A stretch of 64,000 bases of DNA from Bythopirellula sp. (GTDB taxonomy: Bacteria; Planctomycetota; Planctomycetia; Pirellulales; Lacipirellulaceae): NCBI GenBank assembly GCA_028285205.1, contig JANQQA010000150.1, positions 1 to 64,000 on the forward strand, in the 5' to 3' direction. Shown in pieces: positions 54,876 to 64,000 of the stretch (position 1 is its first letter; every line of letters starts with the position of its first letter). Under the pieces are notes generated by a model that worked only from the letters and a program-made list of their open reading frames with translations, made no database searches and was not told the DNA's origin. Made by a program: the position numbers and the translations under genes.

Positions 54876-55577
54876 ATGACACTTGAAGTTGACTGTATGA
54901 CACATTCTCGAGAGTCTGGATGCTGGTCACTGCAGGCGTTCGATGCAACTTTCGACTCCCCCGGGTTCTGCGCTAGCTTGGATTTGCTCCGCCCGAGTGG
55001 CGGACTAACTGACTTGAAGTACCGCGGCGCTACGATTGCGGGAATTGCTTTGGGTATTTCTCCCAGCGATCACAAGATTGGCGGCTCCGATGAAATTGCG
55101 GATGCCTATGTACGGGGAACAGATTTAGTGGTCACGTACACACAAACGGAGGAGCGACCGTTTGCATTGCAAGTCTATTGGCGAGTTAGCAACAACCGAG
55201 ACGATGTCGTACAACTTGACGCGATTGTCTCATTGCAGACGTGTTTGCTTGAGAGTTTCCCCAATATTTGGACAAGCACGAACTTACCAGGCAATGTTGC
55301 TGACGGCTTGCAAGTGGGTTCTTTACTGCGCAGCGACGCTGCCTGGAGTTATGCCGAGTCTGTACAACCGGAAGATCGCGGTACACTTCGGAGCATGGAC
55401 TCAAGCGGTCAGGACCATGTCAGGATCGCCCATCAACTTGGCGGGCAATTCTTGGAGAAAGGCGTAATTCGACGGCTCCGCGTTCGAGGGCTTTTTTTGC
55501 CACGCGATAACGACATCGAGTTGGCCGAGAAGTACCTGGCAAGCATGAAGTCTGAAGAACTACCGCTCACCGTGTAA
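54876..55577 (+). CDS. Hypothetical protein, 233 aa
   Basis: No family was assigned with confidence. The sequence is soluble, beta-rich and carries a repeated hydrophobic strand pattern (FALQVYWRVSNNRDDVVQLD), vaguely like galactose-mutarotase or carbohydrate-binding folds. No signal peptide is seen. ATG at 54876 is the longest start; ATG at 54897 is an alternative. It lies 135 bases after the terminator at 54741. Confidence 0.55.
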   Translation: MTLEVDCMTHSRESGCWSLQAFDATFDSPGFCASLDLLRPSGGLTDLKYRGATIAGIALGISPSDHKIGGSDEIADAYVRGTDLVVTYTQTEERPFALQVYWRVSNNRDDVVQLDAIVSLQTCLLESFPNIWTSTNLPGNVADGLQVGSLLRSDAAWSYAESVQPEDRGTLRSMDSSGQDHVRIAHQLGGQFLEKGVIRRLRVRGLFLPRDNDIELAEKYLASMKSEELPLTV

Positions 55578-55600
55578 CTCTGCGTCGTGTTATCTCAAAG

Positions 55601-56224
55601 CTACGGAGCTCGACGCAGCTTTGGCTTTACCACGCGTCCGGATTCGGAGTTCTCGGTTTCGCCAGAAATAACATGCTCCATGACCCCGTTGGCACTTAGG
55701 ATTTCCGCCGTTGTGAGCAGCTCGGCGAGTCCTGCGTTGGCCAGCTCCGAGCCGGAAAGATAGCGCCCCGGATTGATCCACTTGCTCATCAACTCGTGAG
55801 ATACGCCGAACAGATCAGCCAGCATGTCGTCCATGTCTTTCTCGAGTTGGCCAAAATGTCGCGCCCATTCAGCGGCCTCGGCGAGGCCGACATTTTCCTC
55901 GCTTTGCCACTTCATCGGATGAAATAGCAGAATGCTGTAGGCGGTCACGAGCCGTCGCTCGCATGCAGCGAAGGGCCACAGTGCTGCGGAAGAACACTCT
56001 CCGGTGACGATTCCCGTTGCGCGAATTCCGCGTAGCCGGATCAACGTCATTAGCGACATCGCACAGTAGGGACTCCCTCCGGGGGAATCGAAGTACAGCG
56101 TGCACTGACCTCCTGGCTCGATGTCGAGTAACCGCTCCGTCAATTCAGACTCGTGCTCGGTCAGATCCCCCGTAATCGCGATTTCCGGAATACGATGATC
56201 TTGCTCGTGGTGGTCCCGATTCAT
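55601..56224 (-). CDS. ClpP-like serine protease homologue
   Basis: The ClpP/crotonase fold is recognisable in 207 residues: oxyanion-type SPGGSP (about 47-52), a nucleophile region TGECSSAALWPFAA (Ser79 aligning with the ClpP active Ser) and FHPMKW (His102 where ClpP has IHQP). The usual GxxASM is replaced by GECSSA. C-terminal extension beyond the handle helix is acidic/basic and short. Without ClpX or ClpA next to it, it may act on its own or as an inactive partner of a canonical ClpP. Confidence 0.75.
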   Translation of the reverse strand: MNRDHHEQDHRIPEIAITGDLTEHESELTERLLDIEPGGQCTLYFDSPGGSPYCAMSLMTLIRLRGIRATGIVTGECSSAALWPFAACERRLVTAYSILLFHPMKWQSEENVGLAEAAEWARHFGQLEKDMDDMLADLFGVSHELMSKWINPGRYLSGSELANAGLAELLTTAEILSANGVMEHVISGETENSESGRVVKPKLRRAP

Positions 56225-56578
56225 ACTTTGTGAACCTCAATTGCAGGTCGAACCGTTCCTCTATTAACAATTGCCGAGGGCTTCATTCTAAGCGACGGAA
56301 GCTGAAATCACCAGATTTCCGATGCCATTTGAGCCATGAAACTAGGGCCAAACTCCCTACAAACGGCAACATCGGACGAAGCCGGTCCTGGCGGCCCAGT
56401 TCATCTGGAGCAAGCCGACATCAGATCGCTCCACGCTAGACGCGACGAGGGGGCCAGGCAACGCATTATTCGCTGCAATTCAGTGGTCGAGGACCGACTC
56501 TCGGCCAGTTACAGTCCAGGTTTCGTGGCGGTATGCTAGGTGACAGCACCTGCACCAATTCATCCACGATTCGACCGC
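56225..56578. other. Intergenic stretch before the UbiD-like gene
   Basis: No supported gene is found; short + strand ORFs lack motifs. It holds the divergent promoter of the ClpP-like gene and the promoter of the UbiD-like gene, but no clear -35/-10 pair. Confidence 0.4.
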
Positions 56579-58462
56579 ATGGGTTACTCAAGCCTTCGCC
56601 AATGCCTCGACAAGCTCGAGCAGGAGCACCAACTCGTACGCATCGATGAGCCCATCGATGCTCATCTCGAAGCGGCTGCCATTCAACGTCGCGTCTTTGC
56701 GGCTGGCGGACCTGCGCTGCTGTTTACGAATGTAACAGGGTGCAAGTTCCCGATGGTCAGCAATCTGTTTGGGACACTCGATCGGGCCAGGGTCATCTTT
56801 CGTGATGGCTTGGAGGCGGTCGCACAGCTGGTCGCAGCGAAAGCCAACCCACAATTGGCAATGAAGCGACCTTGGCAGTATTGGAAGTTGCCACGTCACG
56901 CGCTCACGATGCTGCCAAAGTACGTGCGATCTGGGCCACTGCTAGCAAACCAAATATCGATCAGCGAGTTGCCGCAGCTGCAGAGTTGGCCAGAGGATGG
57001 CGGGGCTTTCGTGACGTTGCCAATCGTCTATACCGAGGACGTGGAACACCCCGGCTGGCAGCACTCGAACCTGGGCATGTACCGAGTGCAACTCAACGGT
57101 AATGACTATCGGCCCGATGAAGAAATCGGACTGCATTACCAAATCCATCGTTCGATTGGGGTACACCACGCAGCAGCAATTCGCACGGGCAAACCGTTTC
57201 GTGTGAATGTCTTCGTCGGCGGACCGCCGGCGCTGACCGTTGCTGCGGTGATGCCTTTGCCCGAAGGGATGAGCGAGCTTACTTTTGCAGGTGCACTCAA
57301 TCGTCGACGAGTGAGTTTGGTGCGTCAGGAGCACAGCTTGCCTCTGATCGCCGACGCCGATTTTTGCATCAGTGGCACGGTCGATCCCGATCGACTACTG
57401 TCGGAAGGCCCATTTGGCGATCACTTGGGGTACTACAGCTTAGCGCATCCGTTCCCCGTCATGCGAGTCGACAAGGTCTATCATCGTAATGATGCGATTT
57501 GGCCCTTCACGGTTGTCGGAAGACCTCCGCAAGAAGATACCCTGTTCGGTCAATTGATTCACGAAATGACGGGGCCCATGATTCCCGTGGTGTTGCCCGG
57601 CGTGCATGGTGTGCATGCGGTCGACGCGGCTGGCGTGCATCCGCTGTTGCTGGCGATCGGCAGCGAGCGCTACATGCCATTTCTGGACGCGGCAAGACCG
57701 CAGGAACTGTTGACGCAAGCAAATGCAATTCTCGGGCAGGGGCAGTTATCACTAGCGAAGTTCCTACTGATCGCAGCTCATGGTGACGATCCCCAACTCG
57801 ATCTGCACGACGAGGGGGCATTTTTCCAGCACGTGTTGCGTCGCGCCGATTGGACGCGTGATTTGCATTTCCGGACGCAAACGACTGTGGACACGCTCGA
57901 CTATTCAGGCGCCGGACTGAACGCCGGCTCCAAGGTGGTCGTCGCGGCCGTTGGACCGGCACGATTCTCGCTCGCTACCGATATTCCCGACGACTTGCAA
58001 TTGCCCGAGGGATTCTCAGCTCCACAAGTTGTGATGCCTGGCGTATTGGCGATCTCTGGGCCAAAGTGCCCGGCGCCGTCGTTCGACTACGACGTGTCAG
58101 TCCGCGCGCGTCGCGATTGTCGAGAAGACGTTCAGCGACCAATGGAGAAGTTCTGCAGTAGCTTTCCGGCTGAGCACGCAATCAATCGATTTCGCTGGAT
58201 CGTGATTACCGAAGACAGTCAGTTCCTCGCTGAATCGCTACGCAATTTTCTTTGGGCCACCTTCACCAGGACGAACCCAGCGAGCGACATTTATGGCATC
58301 GCTTCCTTCACGGAAGAAAAGCACTGGGGCTGCCGAGGCGCTCTGGTGATCGACGCCCGCATCAAACCGCACCACGCGCCGGTGCTGGAAGAAGACCCAG
58401 AGATCTCTCGTCGGGTCGATGATCTCGCCGCGCCGGGCGGGCCATTACAAGGTATTCTTTAA
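56579..58462 (+). CDS. UbiD-family prenylated-FMN decarboxylase
   Basis: The ATG at 56579 gives MGYSSLRQCLDKLEQEHQLV, the usual start of this family; GTG at 56540 is an alternative with a weak site. UbiD proteins reversibly decarboxylate aromatic or unsaturated acids with prenyl-FMN. The 627 residues include the characteristic EGPFGDHLGYYS block and conserved segments NGNDYRPDEEIGLHYQ and GRPPQEDT. It needs a UbiX prenyltransferase, which is not in the window. It is followed by the beta-CASP gene 93 bases on. Confidence 0.9.
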   Translation: MGYSSLRQCLDKLEQEHQLVRIDEPIDAHLEAAAIQRRVFAAGGPALLFTNVTGCKFPMVSNLFGTLDRARVIFRDGLEAVAQLVAAKANPQLAMKRPWQYWKLPRHALTMLPKYVRSGPLLANQISISELPQLQSWPEDGGAFVTLPIVYTEDVEHPGWQHSNLGMYRVQLNGNDYRPDEEIGLHYQIHRSIGVHHAAAIRTGKPFRVNVFVGGPPALTVAAVMPLPEGMSELTFAGALNRRRVSLVRQEHSLPLIADADFCISGTVDPDRLLSEGPFGDHLGYYSLAHPFPVMRVDKVYHRNDAIWPFTVVGRPPQEDTLFGQLIHEMTGPMIPVVLPGVHGVHAVDAAGVHPLLLAIGSERYMPFLDAARPQELLTQANAILGQGQLSLAKFLLIAAHGDDPQLDLHDEGAFFQHVLRRADWTRDLHFRTQTTVDTLDYSGAGLNAGSKVVVAAVGPARFSLATDIPDDLQLPEGFSAPQVVMPGVLAISGPKCPAPSFDYDVSVRARRDCREDVQRPMEKFCSSFPAEHAINRFRWIVITEDSQFLAESLRNFLWATFTRTNPASDIYGIASFTEEKHWGCRGALVIDARIKPHHAPVLEEDPEISRRVDDLAAPGGPLQGIL

Positions 58463-58555
58463 TGCTTGGCGACTAATCCGCAGTGTCGCGGGACCGCAAT
58501 AGCCGCTATCTTGTACGGCTTGGCTTGCTTCAGTTTCCACTTTGAGAATCCGACC

Positions 58556-59938
58556 ATGGCGAGAATTACTTTTCACGGAGCGGCGCGAACGGTCACCGGC
58601 TCCAAGTACCTGCTGGAAGCGGGTGACGCGCGGGTGCTGGTTGACTGCGGCATGTTTCAGGGCCTCAAGAAACTGCGCCTACGCAACTGGGAGCCAACGC
58701 CCTTCGACGCCAAGGCGCTTGATGCGGTCGTACTCACACACGCGCATCTTGACCATACGGGTTTCCTGCCTCGTGTCGTCAAAGAAGGATTTCAGAACAG
58801 AGTTTTCTGCACGCCAGCGACTTCAAAGCTGGCAGAGCTGATCCTACTCGACTCGGCAAAGATTCAGGAGTACGACGCCAAGTATGCCAACAAGAAAGGC
58901 TACTCGAAGCACAAGCCCGCGCTGCCGTTGTATGACGGCCAAGACGTTCAGCAAACGATAAAGCAGTTTCGAGAAACAGAGCGAGGCAAGTGGTTTTCGC
59001 CTGCGGAACCGATTTGGATGCGCTTTCACGACGCGGGCCATCTGCTGGGATCGAATATGATCGAAGTTGAAATCCGCGATCAAGATCCGCCGCTCAAACT
59101 CCTATTCTCGGGCGATGTCGGACGCTACGAAGGTCCGCTCTATCACGATCCCGCTCCACCGCCGGCTTGCGACTATTTAATTTGCGAAAGCACCTACGGG
59201 AACCGTGATCATCCCGAAGCCGATCTGTTGGAAGCGTTAGAAGAAGTCGTCAATCGTTCGATCGAGCGTGGCGGCGTCATGCTCATGGCGTCGTTCGCCA
59301 TCGGCCGCGCACAACAGCTGATTTATCTGTTGCAGTTGCTGAAGAAGGATGACCGCATCCCCGATTTGCCGATCTATCTCGACAGTCCGATGTCATGCAA
59401 CGCGACGACGATTTACAAGGAACACAACGATGATCATGACCTGAGCGAGGGCGAGCTGACTGATCGCCAAGTACTCGGTGGACCTAAGTTGCATCTCTGC
59501 CGTTCGGTGGACGAATCAAAGGGCCTTAACCATGTCGAAGGGCCAGCGATTATCATCTCGAGTAGCGGCATGATGACAGGTGGTCGGATTGTGCACCACC
59601 TTAAGCGACGCCTGCCCGACAAACGCACGACCGTAGTCCTCGGTGGTTTCATGGCGCTGGGCACGCGTGGCAGACAGATTCAGGACGGCGCCGAAACGAT
59701 TCGCATGCACGGGATGGAAGTGCCTGTGAATGCGGCTGTTGAGAAAGTACCGGGACTCAGTGGCCATGCCGATCGGGCGGGACTTCTTCAATGGCTGCAA
59801 GACTTGCCTGCCCCACGAAAGGTCTTTCTCACTCACGGCGAACCAGATAGTGCCGAAGCACTTGCCGACGAGCTGACCGCCTCGCGCGAATGGGACGTCC
59901 ATGTGCCTGACTTGGGTGAGACCCACGAGTTAACATAA
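58556..59938 (+). CDS. Metallo-beta-lactamase/beta-CASP RNA-processing protein
   Basis: ATG at 58556 is chosen because the product then begins MARITFHGAARTVTGSKYLL, as in this family; 58466 is an upstream alternative. The zinc motif HAHLDH is at about residue 62, followed by HDAGHLLGS, SGDVGR, ESTYGNR, SSSGMMTGGR, SGHADR and THGE. This full set is typical of CPSF/Int11-like beta-CASP nucleases that cut or trim RNA. It is 460 residues and without KH domains. Confidence 0.9.
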   Translation: MARITFHGAARTVTGSKYLLEAGDARVLVDCGMFQGLKKLRLRNWEPTPFDAKALDAVVLTHAHLDHTGFLPRVVKEGFQNRVFCTPATSKLAELILLDSAKIQEYDAKYANKKGYSKHKPALPLYDGQDVQQTIKQFRETERGKWFSPAEPIWMRFHDAGHLLGSNMIEVEIRDQDPPLKLLFSGDVGRYEGPLYHDPAPPPACDYLICESTYGNRDHPEADLLEALEEVVNRSIERGGVMLMASFAIGRAQQLIYLLQLLKKDDRIPDLPIYLDSPMSCNATTIYKEHNDDHDLSEGELTDRQVLGGPKLHLCRSVDESKGLNHVEGPAIIISSSGMMTGGRIVHHLKRRLPDKRTTVVLGGFMALGTRGRQIQDGAETIRMHGMEVPVNAAVEKVPGLSGHADRAGLLQWLQDLPAPRKVFLTHGEPDSAEALADELTASREWDVHVPDLGETHELT

Positions 59939-59972
59939 TCACCCGCAGCACGGTAACCAAGCGGAGCCACTT

Positions 59973-60869
59973 ATGAAACCTCACGAAGTTAATCCCGCCT
60001 TGCCCAACGAGGCAAACCCGGAATTACCCGACGAGCAGGCGGTCGAGAAAAACCGTCGTGCTATCCTCGAATCCCATACCTATCGGCTGGCCGAGCTCGA
60101 TATCGACTTCCTCGGTCGCGGCGAGCAACGGCCCGTGCGGATGCAGTTGGAACTGCAGAAGGTCGAAACCTCACTCCGCGAAAACAATATCCACTCGACC
60201 GTGGTAGTATTTGGCGGCACGCAGATTGTGCCCCACGACCAGGCGGAGTCGCGGCTTGCCGGCGCCAAACGCTTGCTTGCCCGCAATCCGGAAGATCCCC
60301 GAGCCCAGCGCAGTGTCGAACGCGCTGAAAGCGTGTTGGCAAAGACTCGCTTCTACGACGATGCCTTGGAGTTTGGCCGACTCGTTTCAGCGACGTGCCA
60401 GACCAATGGTCATTGTGATTTCGTCATCGCTACCGGCGGTGGCCCGGGAATCATGGAAGCTGCCAATCGTGGCGCATTCGAAATCGGGGCGAAGAGTATC
60501 GGCTTAAACATCGAGCTGCCCCACGAGCAGGAACCGAATCCTTACATCACTCCCGAGCTTTGTTTCCAATTCAGTTACTTCGCATTGCGGAAATTTCACT
60601 TTGTGCTGCGCGCCGCAGCCTTGGTCGTGTTTCCTGGCGGCTTTGGCACGCTCGACGAGTTGTTCAATACGCTCACTTTGCGACAAACCGATCGCATGCA
60701 GGACATCCCGATCATTCTTTACGGCGAGGAATACTGGACCAAATTGATTAACTTCAAAGGCCTGGCCGACGAAGGTGTGATCGCCGACGAACACCTCGAT
60801 CTCATTAACTTCGCCGAAACCCCCGCCGAAGCTTGGAGCATCATTTCCGAGTTCCATTCCCTGAGTTGA
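59973..60869 (+). CDS. LOG-family (lysine-decarboxylase-like) protein
   Basis: The nucleotide-binding fold has GGGPGIMEAANRGA (about 154) and PGGFGTLDE (about 222), the two signatures of LOG/TIGR00730 proteins. Plant and bacterial members remove ribose phosphate from nucleotides, often cytokinin precursors or AMP. An N-terminal extension of about 60 residues is acidic and helical. It is 35 bases after the beta-CASP gene and 10 bases before the SDR gene. Confidence 0.9.
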   Translation: MKPHEVNPALPNEANPELPDEQAVEKNRRAILESHTYRLAELDIDFLGRGEQRPVRMQLELQKVETSLRENNIHSTVVVFGGTQIVPHDQAESRLAGAKRLLARNPEDPRAQRSVERAESVLAKTRFYDDALEFGRLVSATCQTNGHCDFVIATGGGPGIMEAANRGAFEIGAKSIGLNIELPHEQEPNPYITPELCFQFSYFALRKFHFVLRAAALVVFPGGFGTLDELFNTLTLRQTDRMQDIPIILYGEEYWTKLINFKGLADEGVIADEHLDLINFAETPAEAWSIISEFHSLS

Positions 60870-60879
60870 TCGCCAATCG

Positions 60880-61629
60880 ATGAGCACTTTCGAACAACCT
60901 GTAGCGCTAGTCACGGGAGGTGCCGTCCGTGTGGGCAAGGCCATCGTCGAAGCTCTCGCCCAGCGCGGGCATGCGGTCGCGATTCACGTAAATCGCTCAA
61001 CCGATGAGGCTGAGCAACTGGCGGGTGAACTCAACAATCGCGGCGCGTCGACCCTCGTCGTGCAGGCTGAACTACGCGATGAAGTGGCCACGCGAGGCAT
61101 GATCGACCAGGTGTTCGATCACTTCGGTCGGTTGGATGTGATGGTCAACAGCGCAGCTATTTATTCGCCTCTGCCGCTGGAAGACGTAACCGGTGACGAT
61201 GTAAAGGAGTACTTCGAGATTAATACGCTCGGTTCTTTCATCGGCTGTCAGCACGCCGGTTTGAAGATGGCCCAACAAGAGCGGGGCGGAGTGATCATCA
61301 ACATCGGCGATTGGGCGGTCGCTCGTCCGTACACCGAGTACTCCGCCTACTTCCCTTCAAAAGGTGCGATTCCAACGATGACGCGCATGTTCGCCGTCGA
61401 ACTGAGCCAGCGAAACCCACTGGTGCGAGTGAATGCGATCCTGCCGGGGCCGGTCATTTTTCCGCCCACGCTCACCGACCAGGAAAAAGAAGACATCATC
61501 GAGACCACACTGGTTAAGCACGCAGGCACGCCAGAAAATGTCGCTCATGCAGTGGTTTTCTTGGTCGAAAATGATTTCGTCACGGGTGCTTGCGTTCCGG
61601 TCGACGGAGGCCGTACGATCAGCAGTTAA
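60880..61629 (+). CDS. Short-chain dehydrogenase, pteridine-reductase-like
   Basis: The Rossmann motif TGGAVRVGKA resembles the TGxxxRxG form found in pteridine reductases, not the usual TGxxxGxG. In the active site, the serine of classical SDRs is replaced by Asp (IGDWAVA), 13 residues before the catalytic Tyr in YFPSK. That spacing and residue match PTR1/FolM-type enzymes, which reduce dihydrobiopterin or dihydrofolate. At 249 residues it is full length. The substrate remains inference. Likely in an operon with the LOG gene. Confidence 0.85.
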   Translation: MSTFEQPVALVTGGAVRVGKAIVEALAQRGHAVAIHVNRSTDEAEQLAGELNNRGASTLVVQAELRDEVATRGMIDQVFDHFGRLDVMVNSAAIYSPLPLEDVTGDDVKEYFEINTLGSFIGCQHAGLKMAQQERGGVIINIGDWAVARPYTEYSAYFPSKGAIPTMTRMFAVELSQRNPLVRVNAILPGPVIFPPTLTDQEKEDIIETTLVKHAGTPENVAHAVVFLVENDFVTGACVPVDGGRTISS

Positions 61630-61903
61630 CACTTTACTGCATTGGATTTACGTTCTTCTTCGACTCGTTGAATCGGAACCCAGCAGCCCCCCCGAATGGC
61701 CACTCTTAACCATCCCAACTTGCAAGCAGGGCAAAGGGCCGCATAATAGGTAGCCAAACCATCTGCAGATGCTGCCAGGCAAACGGCAACCTCCCACCTG
61801 CTGTATCCCCCCGCAATTCCTTCCCGCGTTTAGGTTGCCCGGCACTTCGTCCGTTAAATGCTGCCTTCCCTAATCCGATCACCTTTCAGAACCTGAGTAA
61901 TCT

Positions 61904-63127
61904 ATGCTGAGTTCGATTCCCGGCGAAAAGTTTCTGTTCTCTACAATCACGTTGTGCTTGCTCTCCAATGGTGTGTTCGCACAAACGGAGAAGATCGCAG
62001 ACAAAGAGGCTGCCGCAGCACCGCCGGCAATCTACGAACTTCCTTCCGAAATCAACGACTTCGATCAGCTGATCGCGTTCGTCGAAGAAATCGATGGCAT
62101 GGAGCCATCAGAAGATAATCAAGTTGCGATGGAAGCTCATCATCGCAAAGCGGCGCGCACCATCGTTGCCGCAGCTCAGAAACTCTCCACGAAAGAACTG
62201 TCGGACGAGCATGCGATGGAGGTCGTCTTCCTCAGACTCCGCGGTCTGCAAATCTTGCAACGGCTCAGCGATCCGAAGGCCGGTGAGCGACTCTCCAAGG
62301 AAGTGGACAAGGCTCTTGCCGACGAGCGATCTGACGTGCAGGCGGTGGGAGTGAAGTTCATGATCGAGTCCGGCTTTCTGCAGTGGTCGGTCTGGAGCGA
62401 CGAAGAAAAGAACGCATTGATCGATAAGGCGAGCAAGTATTTTTCTAGTCGCCCGGCCGAAGCCAACCATGTTGATACGATCATCAAGATGGTCGATTTC
62501 CTGGGTGAAGTGAATGGCCATGACGGGGCCAAACGTTTGATGTCGGACTTGATTCCACATTTCAAGAAAAGTGATGATCCACAGATTCAACAACTGCTCG
62601 TCGTGCTCGAAGGTGTCAATCGACGAGTGCAGTTACCGGGCAACGAAATCAAGCTTGAGGGCACGCTTCTGGATGGATCGAAACTTGATTGGCAGTCTTA
62701 CCGAGGAAAAGTCGTGTTGGTTGATTTTTGGGCGACCTGGTGTGGCCCGTGCCGAGCCGAAGTGCCGAACATCTTGAAGATGTACGAAGCTTATCACGAC
62801 AAAGGATTTGAAGTGCTGGGGATCAGCTTGGACGAGACCTCCGAACAAGCCGAGTCGTACATCAAAGACACAAACATTCCGTGGCCGACGATGTTTAGTA
62901 AGGCGGCCGCGGAGCGGGGCTGGCGGCATCCTATGGCAGTGCGGTACGGAGTTACGGGCATTCCGCTGGCGATCCTAGTGAACCGCGAGGGCAAAGTTGT
63001 TCACATGTTGGCCCGCGGTCCGTATTTGGAGCAGGAGCTACGACGCATGTTGGGCGAGCCGGTCGCGCGTGCGGGCGCTGCTGCCAGTTCGGAAATCCAG
63101 CGTGTCAACTTTTCGTTCAACGAATAG
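61904..63127 (+). CDS. TlpA/ResA-like exported thioredoxin
   Basis: A signal peptide (FLFSTITLCLLSNGVFAQ) is followed by a helical region of unknown role (about 25-240). A TlpA-type thioredoxin domain (about 255-390) carries WCGPC within DFWATWCGPCRAEVP and a cis-proline GVTGIPLA. It is 407 residues. It is likely a periplasmic thiol reductant for cytochrome c maturation or envelope protein repair. It is separated by 274 bases from the SDR gene. Confidence 0.88.
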   Translation: MLSSIPGEKFLFSTITLCLLSNGVFAQTEKIADKEAAAAPPAIYELPSEINDFDQLIAFVEEIDGMEPSEDNQVAMEAHHRKAARTIVAAAQKLSTKELSDEHAMEVVFLRLRGLQILQRLSDPKAGERLSKEVDKALADERSDVQAVGVKFMIESGFLQWSVWSDEEKNALIDKASKYFSSRPAEANHVDTIIKMVDFLGEVNGHDGAKRLMSDLIPHFKKSDDPQIQQLLVVLEGVNRRVQLPGNEIKLEGTLLDGSKLDWQSYRGKVVLVDFWATWCGPCRAEVPNILKMYEAYHDKGFEVLGISLDETSEQAESYIKDTNIPWPTMFSKAAAERGWRHPMAVRYGVTGIPLAILVNREGKVVHMLARGPYLEQELRRMLGEPVARAGAAASSEIQRVNFSFNE

Positions 63128-63163
63128 CTAGACAACTCACCAAGTTCCGGTGATCCTGTGAGC

Positions 63164-64000
63164 ATGTCTTCTTCTCCAGGATCTAAGTCATCAGGCAAGA
63201 TCATTCCCGAGCCCTACGAGGGCGTCTTTTCAGAACCTTGGTCGCTCAGCAAGCTTGGACGCGTCGCGGCAGTCTTTGGACCTGCCGCAATCGTCGCGTC
63301 GGTGGCGATCGGGGCAGGCGAGACGATCGTCGTCGTGCGTGCTGGTGCGTGGGCGGGATACGATCTGCTGTGGTTGGTACTGCTTAGTGTTATCGTAAAG
63401 GGTGTCTTCGTCACCTACTTGCTCGGCCGCTACACCGCAGTCAGTGGCGAGCCAATTAGCCAGCGCCTGGCGCAGGTTCCGGGCCCGCGAGGTTGGGTGC
63501 TGCTGATTCTCGTCGGACTCGAGATGGCCGCGACCGGTCCGTTGTGGGCGGCCGTTGCGCGGCCTTGCGGAGACCTGCTACATCACTTGCTATTCAGCAA
63601 CCCGACAGCGCCCATCGATACGGCGCGGGAACTGTTCATCGAGCGCTGCTTAACGACCGTGTTCATTCTCGCGGCGGTGATACTCAGTTTGTGGCTCACC
63701 TATGAAAAGCTCGAAAAGCAGCAAGTGATAATCTGTGGCATCTTGGTTCTGGGTACGATCGTTGGAACTCTACTCGTCAAACCCGACTTCGCTGCCGCGC
63801 TTCAAGGGACCTTAGCTTTCGGTCAGATTCCAGAATTCCCCGCCTGGGCCCCCGAGGCATCGCGTGAACAGCGGGGACTCACCTTGGCAACAACGTTTGG
63901 CTACGTGGGCGGCAGTGTTCTTGGCTACATTGTGTACGCGAACTGGATCTCGCTGCATGGTTGGGGGCTAACCAGCCATCCGAACGCCGACGAGATTCGC
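63164..64000 (+). CDS. Nramp-like divalent metal transporter (3' partial)
   Basis: The frame starts at ATG 63164 (GTG at 63158 is an alternative) and stays open to the window end, giving 279 residues. Several hydrophobic helices follow a short basic N-terminus. The first helix carries FGPAAIVASVAIGAGE at the place where Nramp transporters have GPG and DPGN. A later segment reads LLGRYTAVSGEPISQRL. It is an Nramp-related family; the missing DPGN suggests altered metal binding or a different cation. The C-terminus lies outside the window. Confidence 0.8.
   Translation, partial: MSSSPGSKSSGKIIPEPYEGVFSEPWSLSKLGRVAAVFGPAAIVASVAIGAGETIVVVRAGAWAGYDLLWLVLLSVIVKGVFVTYLLGRYTAVSGEPISQRLAQVPGPRGWVLLILVGLEMAATGPLWAAVARPCGDLLHHLLFSNPTAPIDTARELFIERCLTTVFILAAVILSLWLTYEKLEKQQVIICGILVLGTIVGTLLVKPDFAAALQGTLAFGQIPEFPAWAPEASREQRGLTLATTFGYVGGSVLGYIVYANWISLHGWGLTSHPNADEIR

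Overview
The window looks like a chromosomal segment of a planctomycete, most likely of the order Pirellulales. Supporting signs are PEP-CTERM sorting signals on two exported proteins (1-762 and 25244-26089), a dockerin-like tail ending in a DFLIWQ motif, a redoxin / cytochrome c / copper monooxygenase fusion, tandem carboxypeptidase-regulatory-like proteins, very large exported proteins of unknown role (2379 and 1169 residues), and a chaperone cluster with two GroELs. The species placement is inference from gene content; no rRNA is present.

Layout. 1-5.8 kb: the 3' end of a vanadium haloperoxidase-like gene, tRNA-Ser(GCU), a tiny zinc-ribbon ORF and a 1359-residue surface protein (beta-helix, four exact 57-residue repeats, three LamG domains). 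6.2-9.6 kb: a membrane pyrophosphatase with an extra loop domain, then an unknown protein. 9.6-17.6 kb: the stress cluster groEL1-groES-groEL2-dnaJ-grpE-fmdB-yacG-membrane protein. It is preceded by a sigma-54-like -24/-12 element and several palindromes, and interrupted by intergenic inverted repeats. 17.6-21.7 kb: a secreted zinc metalloprotease with an acidic insert, divergent from a metallo-beta-lactamase-fold (RNase Z-like) protein.

21.7-25.2 kb is an accessory-looking stretch of small orphan genes, separated by a previously unnamed family of hairpin repeats whose inner stems change in a compensatory way. This is the most unusual non-coding signal in the window. 25.2-32.2 kb holds exported redox and surface proteins. 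32.2-42.8 kb holds metG, a thioredoxin-trypsin fusion behind a foldable leader, an acidic membrane-anchored protein with a short repeated motif, a ridA / Deg-like protease / hisI block, a stub of a family 2 glycosyltransferase, and an HTH protein.

42.8-53.5 kb is a translationally coupled pair of giant exported membrane-anchored proteins. The larger appears to be a fusion of two modules, so the locus may hold three related modules. 53.5-64 kb: inositol-phosphatase family, a candidate small RNA or attenuator, a ClpP-like protein, UbiD-like decarboxylase, beta-CASP nuclease-like protein, LOG family protein, a pteridine-reductase-like SDR, a TlpA-like thioredoxin, and the start of an Nramp-like transporter that runs off the window.

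The working themes are protein folding and quality control (chaperones, proteases, thioredoxins) and an extensive, poorly characterised cell-envelope protein repertoire. All functional calls are from motif recognition by eye; no database search was run.
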